A stretch of 63,971 nt of DNA, taken from Anaerobacillus alkalilacustris (GTDB taxonomy: Bacteria > Bacillota > Bacilli > Bacillales > Anaerobacillaceae). Location: positions 1 to 63,971 of the forward strand of contig NZ_MLQR01000036.1 of the NCBI RefSeq assembly GCF_001866005.1. The letters run 5' to 3'. A model generated the notes under the pieces. That model worked only from the letters and a program-made list of their open reading frames with translations, had not been told where the DNA came from and made no database searches. Below, piece after piece: positions 1-9,653 of this stretch. A program made the position numbers and the translations under genes. The first letter of the stretch is position 1. Each line of letters opens with the position of its first letter.

Positions 1-392
1 AACCTATCTTTATAGTTTATGACAATACGTTCAACTTTATTGGACTCTATCAAAACAATCAACTCTTTCAATCCTTTTTTGTTGTAATTTAATCCACTAC
101 CTAAATCTTCAACAATTTTGAAAGAGTAACCATTAGCAGTGCAATATTGACTAACATTTTGAACTTGTCTTTTCAAGTCATCTTTTTGGTCTGAAGAAGA
201 AACCCTACAATATCCTATAGTCATTTTAGGATTTTTAACTTTATTTTTATTAACGTTAGATAAATCTTCGGTAGTGTATCTCCTGTGCCCTCCGGAAGTT
301 CTTGTTGAAGTAATTTTACCTTCTTTTTCCCACCTACGTAACGTGGAACTAGAAACCCCTAAAATGTTTGCGGCTTCTTTTAGTGTATACAT
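1..392 (-). CDS. IS607-family serine recombinase (TnpA), 3' end outside window
   Basis: Reading the minus strand from the ATG at 392 gives MYTLKEAANILGVSSSTLRR, a MerR/excisionase-type helix-turn-helix. It continues through TSGGHRRYT and then MTIGYCRVSSSDQKDDLKRQ, the start of a serine resolvase catalytic domain with the nucleophilic serine in the YCRVSS motif. A DNA-binding head followed directly by a small serine recombinase is the architecture of the IS607 transposase. The start is supported by GGAGGTG about six bases upstream. The frame is open to base 1, so the protein is cut by the window edge after about 130 residues. Whether a tnpB gene and guide RNA follow cannot be seen. It catalyses cut-and-paste movement through a circular intermediate (family knowledge). 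Confidence 0.88.
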   Translation of the reverse strand, partial: MYTLKEAANILGVSSSTLRRWEKEGKITSTRTSGGHRRYTTEDLSNVNKNKVKNPKMTIGYCRVSSSDQKDDLKRQVQNVSQYCTANGYSFKIVEDLGSGLNYNKKGLKELIVLIESNKVERIVINYKDR

Positions 393-533
393 GAAAACAC
401 CTCCTATAAAACCATTTTATAACAACCTATTAATTATTTGAATAAAAAATCTTACCTAAAATAGTGAATTTTAGATAAGATTAAATATTTTTAACTAAAC
501 TGTTATAGAGCCCCATAATTCTGCCTTTCTATT

Positions 534-576
534 GAAAAAAAATCCTACGTTCAAGTAATGAACGTAGGATTTTTTT
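534..576 (-). terminator. Rho-independent terminator, bidirectional
   Basis: A 13-bp perfect stem (AATCCTACGTTCA pairing with its complement) has a five-base loop and is flanked by A-runs and T-runs, so it can stop transcription both ways. It lies just after the stop codon of the glucosaminidase gene on the minus strand. Confidence 0.85.
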
Positions 577-604
577 ATACTATACTAGTAATCTAGCAAA
601 TACT

Positions 605-3415
605 TTATCTAAATGTCGGATAATCAAAATATGCTGTGTAGTTCGTCAATTGGTTATAAAAGTTTTCCATTCTATTTGCTTGGTGAGCTGCCCAATTGAC
701 ATCTGTTGCATATTGACCAGTTCCTGTTGGTTGCCATCTCATCTTATATAGTGTATCTTTACCGCTATTAAGGTAACGACTAGCAATCCATGCAGAACCA
801 CCGAGAATAGCCTTTTCTGGTGTTGTCCAACCTTGTTCAAATGCATGACGTGCACCACAAACATCCGGACAACTATCAAATGCGGCAATACCAAACATAT
901 TATAGACTCTCGTCGCTCTATTTAACTGACTTGCTGTCAATTCATTCGCGTCGGTAATACCGACAGTTGTATTATTAACTGTTTTCGTAAATGCTTCTCC
1001 ATTTTCATCTACAAAGATTCCTCTCGCTAATCTTGAGCCACCATTCCCTGTCTCTAATAAAGCGTGAGAAATTAAATAAATTTCATTCGCATTATTTCTG
1101 CGACCGGCTTCAATAAATGTAGAGGCAGTACTATCTAACGTACCTCTTCCTTGTAAAAGCTTATTCAATTCAGAGGCTGGAAGGTTTACACTTTCTGTTA
1201 AGACAAGGTGTTGAAATCTACTATTGTTAGCAGGGTTAGCAAACTGAGCCACTTGATTTTTTTCAGCATTTTGCCAAACTCCAAGTCTAATTTCATACCA
1301 ATCTCCATTTGTTCGTAAGAAATTGACCGCTTGGTTATGCCATAGAAAACCAATTCGATTTCCACTAGAGCTTGCTGTCTCTCTAACATTTAGAGTACCA
1401 CTAGTATTCGTTAAGTTTACTCGATAAATAGTATTTCCATTACTATTTGTTTGCGTCGTAATAAAATCTCTATGCACAAAACCATTTCTTGCAGTTGCCC
1501 AAACTTGTGGAGCTCTAAAGCGATCCCACTGAAGATCAGCCATTTGAGTTAACGTCATTCCATAATCAACGTGTCTCGAAATTTCAATTCGAATCGGTGC
1601 ATTTTCTCCATTTTGAGCAAGTTCTAATAAATATTGTGCTTCATTTTTAATTACTTGAGGGACGTGCTTTGCATTAATGATTCGCTGATAACGATCAATT
1701 GCAACACTAAAGTTCCCTTGGTTTTGTTGATTTTTACTCCAGTTGATTAAGTGTCTGGCACTTTGGTAAATACCTTCATGAAACTTTCCAGTAATGATCT
1801 CTTCTTCATCGTATATATCCAGCGCTTGAGAGAATAACGCTAAGCGATCATGAAAATGAAATTGACCAGCAGCAAACTCATAATAAATTTCAGGCGTTCT
1901 CTTTTGCTGCTCCGCGTAGCCCTTATTATAGATAACAAGTTCTCTTACATTAGCTGCCAATATCGGAGAAGTTAAAATTAGGTTGTAACGATCAACAGCG
2001 ACCTCATAATCACCCGCTCGATGTCTAGGCAGTGTCCAATTTAATAATGTATGCACACTTGTACTGATTGCTTGAACAAAGCGATCATCAGTAGGATACA
2101 TTTGATGCCCTTTGATCGACTGCACAAGACGTTCTGTAAAATGGAAATGCTTAAGTGCATTATGGTACAGGGCTTCTCGATGACGAGTTTCTACCGTCTG
2201 TCGAAAGCTTGCATTTAACCTTGATACAGATAAAAGGTACTCGTAACGGTTAATCGCCGTATCAACGTCCCCATCGTTTTGCTTACGGATGGACCAGTTC
2301 AATAAATGCTGGGCACTAGCATGTAATCCTTCGTTAAAGCGCCCTGCTGTCTGTTCAGCTGCATTATAGAATTGAAAACCTTCTACAAATCGATCGATCC
2401 GGTCATGAAAATGAAATTGTTTAATCGCAAAATCATAATACATTTCAGGTGTACGCTTCTGTTGCGTTGCATAGCTGTTATTATACGTTCCAGTATTTCG
2501 TATATTTGCCGCTAAAACAGGGGAAGATAATATTCGGTTATAGCGATCTGCTGCAATTGCATATTCCCCTGCCTGATGTCTTGAAATCGTCCAATTCAAT
2601 AATGCTTGTGCATTTGTATTAATGGCTTGTACAAAGCGTGTGTCGTTTGGATAGGTGTTATACCCCTCAATTGACAAAGCAAGGCGATCATGAAAGTGAA
2701 ATTGCTTCATAGCATGAGCATGAAGTGCACTCTTATGATGATTCATCGCCTCTTGTCTCATACTAGCATTTAGTACAGATGGTGCTGCCAAAATTCGTTC
2801 ATAGCTATCGATCGCTGTTACAAAGTCCCCATCGTTCTGTCTACGAACAGCCCAATTTAATAACGAACGAGCACTCGTATTTATAGCGTCTACGAATCTT
2901 GTATCCTGAGGAAATTTATAGTACCCTTCAATCGATAAAGCCAGGCGGTTAAAAAAGTGAAATTGTCCTAGTGCATGCTCGAGCCATTGATCTGCAGTTA
3001 TTTCAACTGTTTCTGTACTTTTCGCTTCAACAATAACTTCTTCTATTTGCTTCTCTTCCTCTAGAACAGTCGTAGCTTCCTCTATCTCAGGTGTATCTTC
3101 CTTGCTAGTATCAACAAGAGGATCTTCCTCTTTTATTTCTTCTTTAATGGTTTCAACCAAAGAGGCTTCATCTTGTTTCTCTTCCTCATCTTCCAGGCTC
3201 TCTTTTTCCTCTACCTCTTCGTTGTCAGTCGTCATTACTTCTTGTTCTTCTTTAGGTGCAACTTCTGTTTCTTCTTGATTAGAAAGCAAAACTATTTCGG
3301 TTTCTTCTTTCTTCAAGTCGACACTAGTTCCATCTGCAGCATAAATACTCAGAGGTTGTACAAAAACACTAAATGCTGTTGCCAAAGCTACAATATTATG
3401 TTTTTTATTAGCCAA
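605..3415 (-). CDS. Secreted repeat-containing beta-N-acetylglucosaminidase with SH3 domain
   Basis: Predicted peptidoglycan hydrolase acting on the cell wall. A signal peptide (residues 1-27, ending SIYA-ADG) is followed by a Glu/Thr-rich acidic stretch to about residue 145. Then come five degenerate helical repeats (about 145-640) with the signature QFHFHDRLALSIEGY...LLNW...GDY..AIDRY..IL, a bacterial SH3 domain (about 670-735, GTLNVRETASSSGN) and a LytG/FlgJ-type glucosaminidase domain to the C terminus. The likely catalytic Glu is in HALLETGNGGS near residue 788, and YNMFGI is the usual second motif. The start is a TTG with AAAGGAG about 12 bases upstream. The repeats recur in the subtilase-carboxypeptidase at 14744-18460. 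The enzyme class is well supported; the function of the repeats is not known. Confidence 0.85.
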   Translation of the reverse strand: MANKKHNIVALATAFSVFVQPLSIYAADGTSVDLKKEETEIVLLSNQEETEVAPKEEQEVMTTDNEEVEEKESLEDEEEKQDEASLVETIKEEIKEEDPLVDTSKEDTPEIEEATTVLEEEKQIEEVIVEAKSTETVEITADQWLEHALGQFHFFNRLALSIEGYYKFPQDTRFVDAINTSARSLLNWAVRRQNDGDFVTAIDSYERILAAPSVLNASMRQEAMNHHKSALHAHAMKQFHFHDRLALSIEGYNTYPNDTRFVQAINTNAQALLNWTISRHQAGEYAIAADRYNRILSSPVLAANIRNTGTYNNSYATQQKRTPEMYYDFAIKQFHFHDRIDRFVEGFQFYNAAEQTAGRFNEGLHASAQHLLNWSIRKQNDGDVDTAINRYEYLLSVSRLNASFRQTVETRHREALYHNALKHFHFTERLVQSIKGHQMYPTDDRFVQAISTSVHTLLNWTLPRHRAGDYEVAVDRYNLILTSPILAANVRELVIYNKGYAEQQKRTPEIYYEFAAGQFHFHDRLALFSQALDIYDEEEIITGKFHEGIYQSARHLINWSKNQQNQGNFSVAIDRYQRIINAKHVPQVIKNEAQYLLELAQNGENAPIRIEISRHVDYGMTLTQMADLQWDRFRAPQVWATARNGFVHRDFITTQTNSNGNTIYRVNLTNTSGTLNVRETASSSGNRIGFLWHNQAVNFLRTNGDWYEIRLGVWQNAEKNQVAQFANPANNSRFQHLVLTESVNLPASELNKLLQGRGTLDSTASTFIEAGRRNNANEIYLISHALLETGNGGSRLARGIFVDENGEAFTKTVNNTTVGITDANELTASQLNRATRVYNMFGIAAFDSCPDVCGARHAFEQGWTTPEKAILGGSAWIASRYLNSGKDTLYKMRWQPTGTGQYATDVNWAAHQANRMENFYNQLTNYTAYFDYPTFR

Positions 3416-3838
3416 TATTAAACGTCACTCCTTTTTATATTTTCCTTTGAAAAGCCTACAAGGCAAAACCCTATATTTTCTTCCTTTATAAATAATTAGT
3501 AGCCTTATAAACTACAATATTACAACATCCAAATATTACTAATCTAACAACTATTAACCTTTATTATCTTAATACATTTCGACAACTTTTCCAAGGGGAC
3601 ATCTTTCCACTTTTTGATGAAGGTTCTAAAAATCCATAAAATCACCGTTCTTACTTTTTTTGATAAAATATTCATGTTTATCGGTAAGTTTTAAGTGATA
3701 CATTGTTTTCTTAGTTATAAAAGAAAAAAGCCCGAACGCGGGCTTTTTTCACTTTTCGTTATAGAGCTTGTCCTTAATATAAGGATTTTCTACACAATAA
3801 GGAAAGTTGCTAACAGTGTTGGACTTCTTAGTAGATTT
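3416..3838. other. Intergenic region, 423 bp
   Basis: This holds the upstream region of the glucosaminidase gene (ribosome site near 3430) and the terminator at 3723-3750. No further gene or clear promoter was recognised; the rest is AT-rich. Confidence 0.5.
3723..3750 (-). terminator. Rho-independent terminator, bidirectional
   Basis: GAAAAAAGCCCG and CGGGCTTTTTTC form a perfect 12-bp stem around a four-base loop, with U-tracts possible on both strands. It lies downstream of the large glycosyltransferase gene and marks the end of that minus-strand transcript. Confidence 0.88.
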
Positions 3839-6800
3839 TTAACTAAATACTTTCAAACCGCAAAGATCTCGATAAACTTCTGCATATTGCTTCGACATCT
3901 CTAATGTGCTTGGGAATCTTAACTGATCTACCTTCTCCTTAACACGGTGGTATTCGTCTGGGTCATCAGCGATATATAAAATCTTATTGTAAATTTCTTC
4001 GATATTGTTCACATCAACTAACCAACCAGCATCGCTTTTTACCACTCGTTCACGCAAGGTACCTATATCAGTAACTAAAGTAGGCAATCCTAACGCCCAA
4101 GATTCCGTTAATGTATGACAATACGTTTCTGGCCAGATCGAGAATACAGCTGATAAGTTTGGACGAATTCCTTCTAATAGGATAGGAAGCTCATCACGTT
4201 CATATTCCCCATGAGAAATCGCTACCTCTTCTAGCTTTTTATCTGCGACTTTACCTAACAAATGCAGTTCAATGCGGTTTTCACGTTTTTTATCTAACTC
4301 CATTAAACCAATCAATAGCTTCGAACCTTTTTGGAGATTTAGGCCTCCAAAACTTACGATTTTTATCTTTTTATCTCTTTCTGGTGGTACAGCAACATCC
4401 AATGTTAATTCAAAGTCTCTTCCATGTTCAATAACATGAAACGGCTTTTCTCTCAAATCCGGATACACAGTGCAGTACCTTTCCTTTGAGTATTCAGATG
4501 TAGTAATAAACACATCGACATTCGCAAACATTTTACCGGCCTCTTCTCGCCACTGATAAATCCAATTGTGCTTTAAATCAGGCATATCTGGGAACCAGCC
4601 CTTCGGATAATGACATTTCCCTTGTCCTTGTGTACACGCACCAGCGCAATATGTCTTTTTATCATCTAATAGCTGGATCGTCGGACAAATAAAGTAAAAA
4701 TCATGGAATGATAAAACGATTGGGATATTCATTTCTTTTGCTATCGTTGGGATATCAAAGGTATGACCAAGTAAATGACGAACATGAATTTTAGAAATAT
4801 CAAATTTATGAATAATGTTTGTTAAAATGTGTTTATAATCAAAGCGGCTAAAATCTTTCACGGAAATTTCCTTTAAGAAAGCAATTTTAAAAATCAACTT
4901 TAAGTCTCCGTTGTTTTCTAACTTATATAGCTCTAATTCTTTTCGGTCACTAGTTAATACAAATGGCTGATACGTATCACGAATATTTCTTAATAAGTCT
5001 AAGTTTGTAAGCGGAGTTCCACCACTGCCTTTATGCAGAACAAACAATGAATTTCTCTTAAAAGTTTGCTCACTTTTCCCTTCAAATTCTTCTTGCATCT
5101 TTTCCTGTAGGTAGCTCAATGGGTTTTCGGCAATAAACTTTCTTACGAGCTCTGTATATTCGGGATGCTTTTCATCAAGGATACGGCGATTTTCTTGGAT
5201 CAGCTTTTGTTTTTCTTCACTGCTAAATGACACGGTACGCTGGTGGTAAACAAAAGTACTATCATCAATCACATTGGTCATACCACTTTTTAAGACTCTC
5301 ATACAGAAATCATTTTCTTCACAATAACCTTTCCCAAAGGCAGTGTCAAAGTTACCTACTTGATCGATGACAACTCGCTTAATATACATACAATAACCGT
5401 TTCCTGTTGGTACCTCTGGGTAGTTACGCTCGGAATACTTAGCGATCATTTTAGCGTAATCATGCTCGGTATAGCCGGCTTTTAAATCTAAATTCTCATT
5501 GAATTTCGGAACAGAAAATGGTCCAGCAGCATTACTTACTGGTGTTACTGTGCCGATTTCTTTCATTGAATACGCACAAACAACTAGACTTCGTAACCAT
5601 TCGCTCGTAACACGAGTATCACTATTTAAAATGACGACGTCGTTGGATGAATACTCGAACCCTCTATTAATAGAACCAATAAAACCTAAGTTTTGCTCAT
5701 TTTCCAGTACAATAATATTTTCGTTAATGCTAATCGATTGTAAATAAACGCTTACGTTTGGATCAGGTGATTTATCATTAATTAAAATAATTCGATGAGG
5801 AAACTTTGTATATTTTTGTAAACTTGCCACACATTCCTTTAATTCATCTAAGGCGTTATATACTGGAATGACGATATCTACAATATTCGGAAATGATTGA
5901 GGAATAGCTTTTATAGCCCGCTTTTCCGACTTCTTTATGTCCATTTGCGTATTCCTTTTTTCGTTCTGATTCGTCCCCTTAAATTTTCTCTTAAGCGTTC
6001 GAAAAAATAATTTTAATAGGCGGACAGGGAATTTTAAGGTATTAATCGATGGCTTTGCTGCCGATGCGAAAATTTCTCCAAATTGGTAACGGAAAGATGC
6101 CTTAGTTTCTTTGATTTTCCGTTTGCTTTTTTGAACGGCTTGAGTCAGCTTTATATTTTTCGATTTCAAACTTTTATTTTCTAATTGCAGTTGTTTTATT
6201 TGCGTGTCATTTTCCAATGACGCCTTGTTTAGTTGCTTTGTTAGAGCTTCTTTTTCATTTGCGATCACATTAATTTGCGATAATAATTCCTGTTTATCTC
6301 TTGAAAGGAAGTCTATTTTTTCTAATAAACTTTCCATCTCGGCAAGGACCGTATCCATTTCCTCTTTTAGTACAGTTTGTTCCTTTAAGTCTTTTGTTTC
6401 TATATATAATTTTTCGACTTGTGCTTTCTTTTCTTGATAAGTTCGCTTCAATTCTTCAATTTTAATTAATTGATCAATTCTCTCTTCTTCCATCCGGGTA
6501 ATCAGTAATTCCTGAACATGTAAATCTGTCAAAAATTGTTGAATGTCTGCTTCTAAATGCTTCGGACAAAGGATACCTAAACCAAAAAACGCTTGAACCC
6601 TAAATAAACTTAACCCATGGTTTGTATGTTGTATAAAGTCCTCAACTGCCGTTAATACACCGTTCCTTGGATTGTTTTCATAAATGGCATGCTCCAAATG
6701 TGGATTTAATCCTTTTTCTACCAAATTCACATTTCCTGGTAATAACCCCAACTTCTTATGAGGTTGTCGATAGTAATCAGGTATATTTTCTGGATTATAA

Positions 6801-7198
6801 TATAAATCTCTTCTTCCATATGGCCAACCTATATCATGTAAGAAAACGACTGGAAATTTATCGTCTTTAAACTGCCTGCCAATGATTTCTAGTTCGTGGT
6901 ATACGGTATACCAATTGTGATCACCATCGATCAATATCGCTTCATAATCTGACATTTTCGGCAAGGCACTCAAACTTAATTCTTTATAAAACTTAAAATG
7001 ACCTCCGTTTTCTTTCTCCATGGATTCATAATCAAACATTGGTACAGGGTCAACCGTATGCAAGATTCCTTCATTTTGTTTGCAATATTCAAGGAGATTA
7101 ACCGTATTTAATCCTCTTTGTGCTCCCACTTCTACAATAGTTTTCGCGTTTATTATTTTTAATAGAGGTTCAATTATAATATCCCAAAACCTATTCAT
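3839..7198 (-). CDS. Methyltransferase-coiled coil-GT2-GT4 fusion glycosyltransferase
   Basis: A 1119-residue, probably cytoplasmic enzyme for surface polysaccharide synthesis. Residues 1-210 are a class I SAM methyltransferase-like domain with the glycine motif VEVGAQRG (about 22-29) and LIDGDHNW (about 89-96). Residues 225-380 are heptad-rich and Lys/Glu-rich, a long coiled coil. Residues 435-700 form a GT-A family 2 glycosyltransferase (VDIVIPVYNA, NLGFIGSINRGF, ILNSDTRV). The C-terminal third is a GT-B family 4-like domain (SFGGLNLQKGSKLL near 950, then TLTESWALGLPTLV). Three activities in one chain with a coiled coil resemble chain-length or capping enzymes of O-antigen-type ABC export systems (inference). 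It lies 150 bp downstream of the TagH-like gene. The acceptor and sugar cannot be predicted. Confidence 0.85.
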   Translation of the reverse strand: MNRFWDIIIEPLLKIINAKTIVEVGAQRGLNTVNLLEYCKQNEGILHTVDPVPMFDYESMEKENGGHFKFYKELSLSALPKMSDYEAILIDGDHNWYTVYHELEIIGRQFKDDKFPVVFLHDIGWPYGRRDLYYNPENIPDYYRQPHKKLGLLPGNVNLVEKGLNPHLEHAIYENNPRNGVLTAVEDFIQHTNHGLSLFRVQAFFGLGILCPKHLEADIQQFLTDLHVQELLITRMEEERIDQLIKIEELKRTYQEKKAQVEKLYIETKDLKEQTVLKEEMDTVLAEMESLLEKIDFLSRDKQELLSQINVIANEKEALTKQLNKASLENDTQIKQLQLENKSLKSKNIKLTQAVQKSKRKIKETKASFRYQFGEIFASAAKPSINTLKFPVRLLKLFFRTLKRKFKGTNQNEKRNTQMDIKKSEKRAIKAIPQSFPNIVDIVIPVYNALDELKECVASLQKYTKFPHRIILINDKSPDPNVSVYLQSISINENIIVLENEQNLGFIGSINRGFEYSSNDVVILNSDTRVTSEWLRSLVVCAYSMKEIGTVTPVSNAAGPFSVPKFNENLDLKAGYTEHDYAKMIAKYSERNYPEVPTGNGYCMYIKRVVIDQVGNFDTAFGKGYCEENDFCMRVLKSGMTNVIDDSTFVYHQRTVSFSSEEKQKLIQENRRILDEKHPEYTELVRKFIAENPLSYLQEKMQEEFEGKSEQTFKRNSLFVLHKGSGGTPLTNLDLLRNIRDTYQPFVLTSDRKELELYKLENNGDLKLIFKIAFLKEISVKDFSRFDYKHILTNIIHKFDISKIHVRHLLGHTFDIPTIAKEMNIPIVLSFHDFYFICPTIQLLDDKKTYCAGACTQGQGKCHYPKGWFPDMPDLKHNWIYQWREEAGKMFANVDVFITTSEYSKERYCTVYPDLREKPFHVIEHGRDFELTLDVAVPPERDKKIKIVSFGGLNLQKGSKLLIGLMELDKKRENRIELHLLGKVADKKLEEVAISHGEYERDELPILLEGIRPNLSAVFSIWPETYCHTLTESWALGLPTLVTDIGTLRERVVKSDAGWLVDVNNIEEIYNKILYIADDPDEYHRVKEKVDQLRFPSTLEMSKQYAEVYRDLCGLKVFS

Positions 7199-7348
7199 CT
7201 TTTTTGGCCTCCAATCTCCCTTTGAGCTTAGTTTTTCAAATGACTATACAATTCATACTAAATTTAATTCATTTCTCATTCTTATTATTTCTACCAAGAC
7301 TGTTTTTTACATCGTTATGCTTTGGGATTAATGACTAATTTCTTACAA

Positions 7349-8860
7349 TCATTTTTTTTCAATATACTTTTTATACTGCTCGACGGCCTCTTTTGGGTCA
7401 CCATCAAATAAAACTTGACCTTTATTTAACCAGATCGCCCTTGTACATACTTTTTCTACAAAGCCCATGCTATGAGAAACAATGATCACTGCTTTTGCGC
7501 TTTCAATCATTTCTTGTATTTTTTCACTTGCTTTATTTTGAAATTCCATATCACCGGTGGACAAAGCTTCATCTATAATAAAGATATCAGGTTTTAACGT
7601 AGCTGCAATACTAAAGCCTAATCTTGCTCTCATCCCACTAGAATATTGCTTAACTGGTTTGTCAATGACTTTTCCTAGTTCTGAAAATTGGACAATCTTC
7701 TCATAATCTCTCTCTACTCTTTGCTTTGGTATCCCTAGTAGCATCCCATTTAAAAAAATATTGTCTTTTCCCGTTAATTGAGAATTAAACCCCGTACCGT
7801 ACCCAAGAAGGGCAGTTGTTTCACCGTTTAACTGAAGATCTCCCTCTTCAGGCGTTAAGATTTTCGTTAGTAGTCGACACATCGTACTTTTTCCTGCACC
7901 ATTGTGGCCGATTATCCCAATCACTTCGCCTTCTTTGATCTCAAAGCTCACATTTTTCAATGCCCAAAATGTTTCCTTTTTCATTTGGAAAGAAACCCCA
8001 ACATTTTTTGCCTTCACCACTGTTTGGTCTTTAATAACTGCTTCTGTCTTGCTAATATCTAACTTTGGTTGCTTTCTCGGTTTTCTTTCTGGTACCGTCG
8101 CTCGATACTTTTCGATGACCTCTTTTGGATGTCCTATTTCCCTTATAACACCCTTGTCTAACCACATCAAACGATCACAATTTCTCTCTGCAAAACCAAG
8201 GCTATGGGTAACAATGATTACCATTTTTGCCTTATTAACAAGCTCCTTTATTTTCACAGCCGCCTTCATACTAAATTCCTTGTCCCCTGTATTTAGTGCT
8301 TCATCCAAAATTAAGATTTCAGGCTCTAAATAAGCAGCAACACTAAATCCAAGCCTTGCTCTCATACCACTTGAATAATATTTCATCGGTTGATCGAGAA
8401 AACGACCAATACCCGAGAATTCGTGAATTTCATCGATAAATTCGCTAATGCGTTTTTTTTCAATCCCTAGCATCATTCCATTCAAATACACATTTTCCCG
8501 ACCCGTTAACTCCTTATTAAAGCCCATACCTAAAGAGAACAGGGCTGAAACCTTTCCATCAACCAACAATTTCCCTTCATCGGGATGTAGGATTCCTGAA
8601 ATTAGCTTGCATAATGTCGTTTTCCCTGAACCATTGGAACCGATAATTCCTAGCACTTCACCCTTGTAAGCTTTAAAATTTAATTTCTTTAAAGGCCAAA
8701 TTTTTGTGTGTTTTTCTACTTTCTTATTTCGTAGACGATTAAATATGAGCGATTTATAGTCATCCTTACGATAACCAGAAACAAAGGAAACCCCCAAGTT
8801 TTTGGCTTGTATAACGACTTCATTCGGATTAATAATACTGTTTTTTTCTATTAAAGACAT
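7349..8860 (-). CDS. Tandem-domain TagH/Wzt-like polysaccharide ABC transporter ATPase
   Basis: Energises export of a wall polymer together with the permease encoded just upstream. The 503-residue protein contains two full ATPase domains. The first has Walker A GSNGSGKTT near residue 73, the signature YSSGMRARLGFS and Walker B ILILDEAL. The second has Walker A GHNGAGKST near 318, YSSGMRARLGFS and IFIIDEAL. TagH and Wzt proteins normally carry one ATPase domain and dimerise, so this is a head-to-tail duplicated single-chain version. The C-terminal carbohydrate-binding domain of some Wzt proteins is absent. It is separated by 16 bases from the permease gene, so the two are co-transcribed. Assignment to the teichoic-acid/O-antigen exporter class is firm; the substrate is inferred from the neighbouring glycosyltransferases. 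Confidence 0.9.
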   Translation of the reverse strand: MSLIEKNSIINPNEVVIQAKNLGVSFVSGYRKDDYKSLIFNRLRNKKVEKHTKIWPLKKLNFKAYKGEVLGIIGSNGSGKTTLCKLISGILHPDEGKLLVDGKVSALFSLGMGFNKELTGRENVYLNGMMLGIEKKRISEFIDEIHEFSGIGRFLDQPMKYYSSGMRARLGFSVAAYLEPEILILDEALNTGDKEFSMKAAVKIKELVNKAKMVIIVTHSLGFAERNCDRLMWLDKGVIREIGHPKEVIEKYRATVPERKPRKQPKLDISKTEAVIKDQTVVKAKNVGVSFQMKKETFWALKNVSFEIKEGEVIGIIGHNGAGKSTMCRLLTKILTPEEGDLQLNGETTALLGYGTGFNSQLTGKDNIFLNGMLLGIPKQRVERDYEKIVQFSELGKVIDKPVKQYSSGMRARLGFSIAATLKPDIFIIDEALSTGDMEFQNKASEKIQEMIESAKAVIIVSHSMGFVEKVCTRAIWLNKGQVLFDGDPKEAVEQYKKYIEKK

Positions 8861-8876
8861 AGTTTAAAACCTCTTT

Positions 8877-9653
8877 TTATAGTGCTTTAATAATTTTGTG
8901 TTCATTTCGACTATAGTAATAAAACAATACAATAATTGCTGCTAAAGAGAATAAACCGATCACGAAAAGACCTAGAAGTTGTGGACTGCTTTGCCAAATT
9001 AAAACTGCACGATAAGAGTCTAAAATAATAGCAAAAGGATTAATAGCAACAATCCAATTAAATCTTTCTGGCAACATACTACCCTCCCAAATAATAGGGG
9101 AAGCGTAGAAAACTAGACGCAAGATATGTGACAAAATGTTATCGATATCTCTAATAAACACGCAACTATATGCTACAAACATACTCATTGCAAGTAAAAA
9201 TAATAACTGTATTATAATAATAAATGGCAGATAAATCACTTGCCACCCCGGGATAATCCCATAAATAGCCAAAAATAGTAAAATCACAATAAGACCAAAG
9301 CCAAAATTAAACAATTGAGTAAAAGATGTAGCTAATGGAAATATAGATTTCGGCAAATAAACTTGGTTAATGATGGAAGAGTATCTCGTAATTGCTTTAG
9401 CAGAAGTACTAATCGTTGTATTAATCCACCTCCACCCAACTAAACCAATGACGAGATAAACGGCATAATTCTCTCCTCCTCTACCTAAAATAATCACCAT
9501 TAAAAAGTAATAGACGACTACATTCAATAGAGGATCTAATAGCCACCAAAAATACCCTAAATAACTATTACGATTATCTGCCTTCAATCCAGATTTTACA
9601 AGATATAGTAAAAGATCTTTTCTTTTCAACATTTCATTTATATATTGACGCAT
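8877..9653 (-). CDS. TagG/Wzm-like ABC-2 type polysaccharide export permease
   Basis: A 258-residue membrane protein with about six transmembrane segments and the family's typical N terminus (LKRKDLLLYLVKSGLK, then YLGYFWWLLDPLLNVVVY). The C-terminal segment contains the conserved YASPIIW and NPFAIILDSYR motifs of the ABC-2 polysaccharide exporters. It forms the channel of a wall-polymer exporter with the tandem ATPase that follows in the same transcript. Length and motifs match TagG and Wzm. The start is ATG at 9653. Confidence 0.9.
   Translation of the reverse strand: MRQYINEMLKRKDLLLYLVKSGLKADNRNSYLGYFWWLLDPLLNVVVYYFLMVIILGRGGENYAVYLVIGLVGWRWINTTISTSAKAITRYSSIINQVYLPKSIFPLATSFTQLFNFGFGLIVILLFLAIYGIIPGWQVIYLPFIIIIQLLFLLAMSMFVAYSCVFIRDIDNILSHILRLVFYASPIIWEGSMLPERFNWIVAINPFAIILDSYRAVLIWQSSPQLLGLFVIGLFSLAAIIVLFYYYSRNEHKIIKAL

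Noticed and set aside
7902..8333. 143-codon open frame on the plus strand
   Set aside because: It is antisense to the duplicated ATPase gene, whose two domains have complete motifs; no ribosome site was seen.
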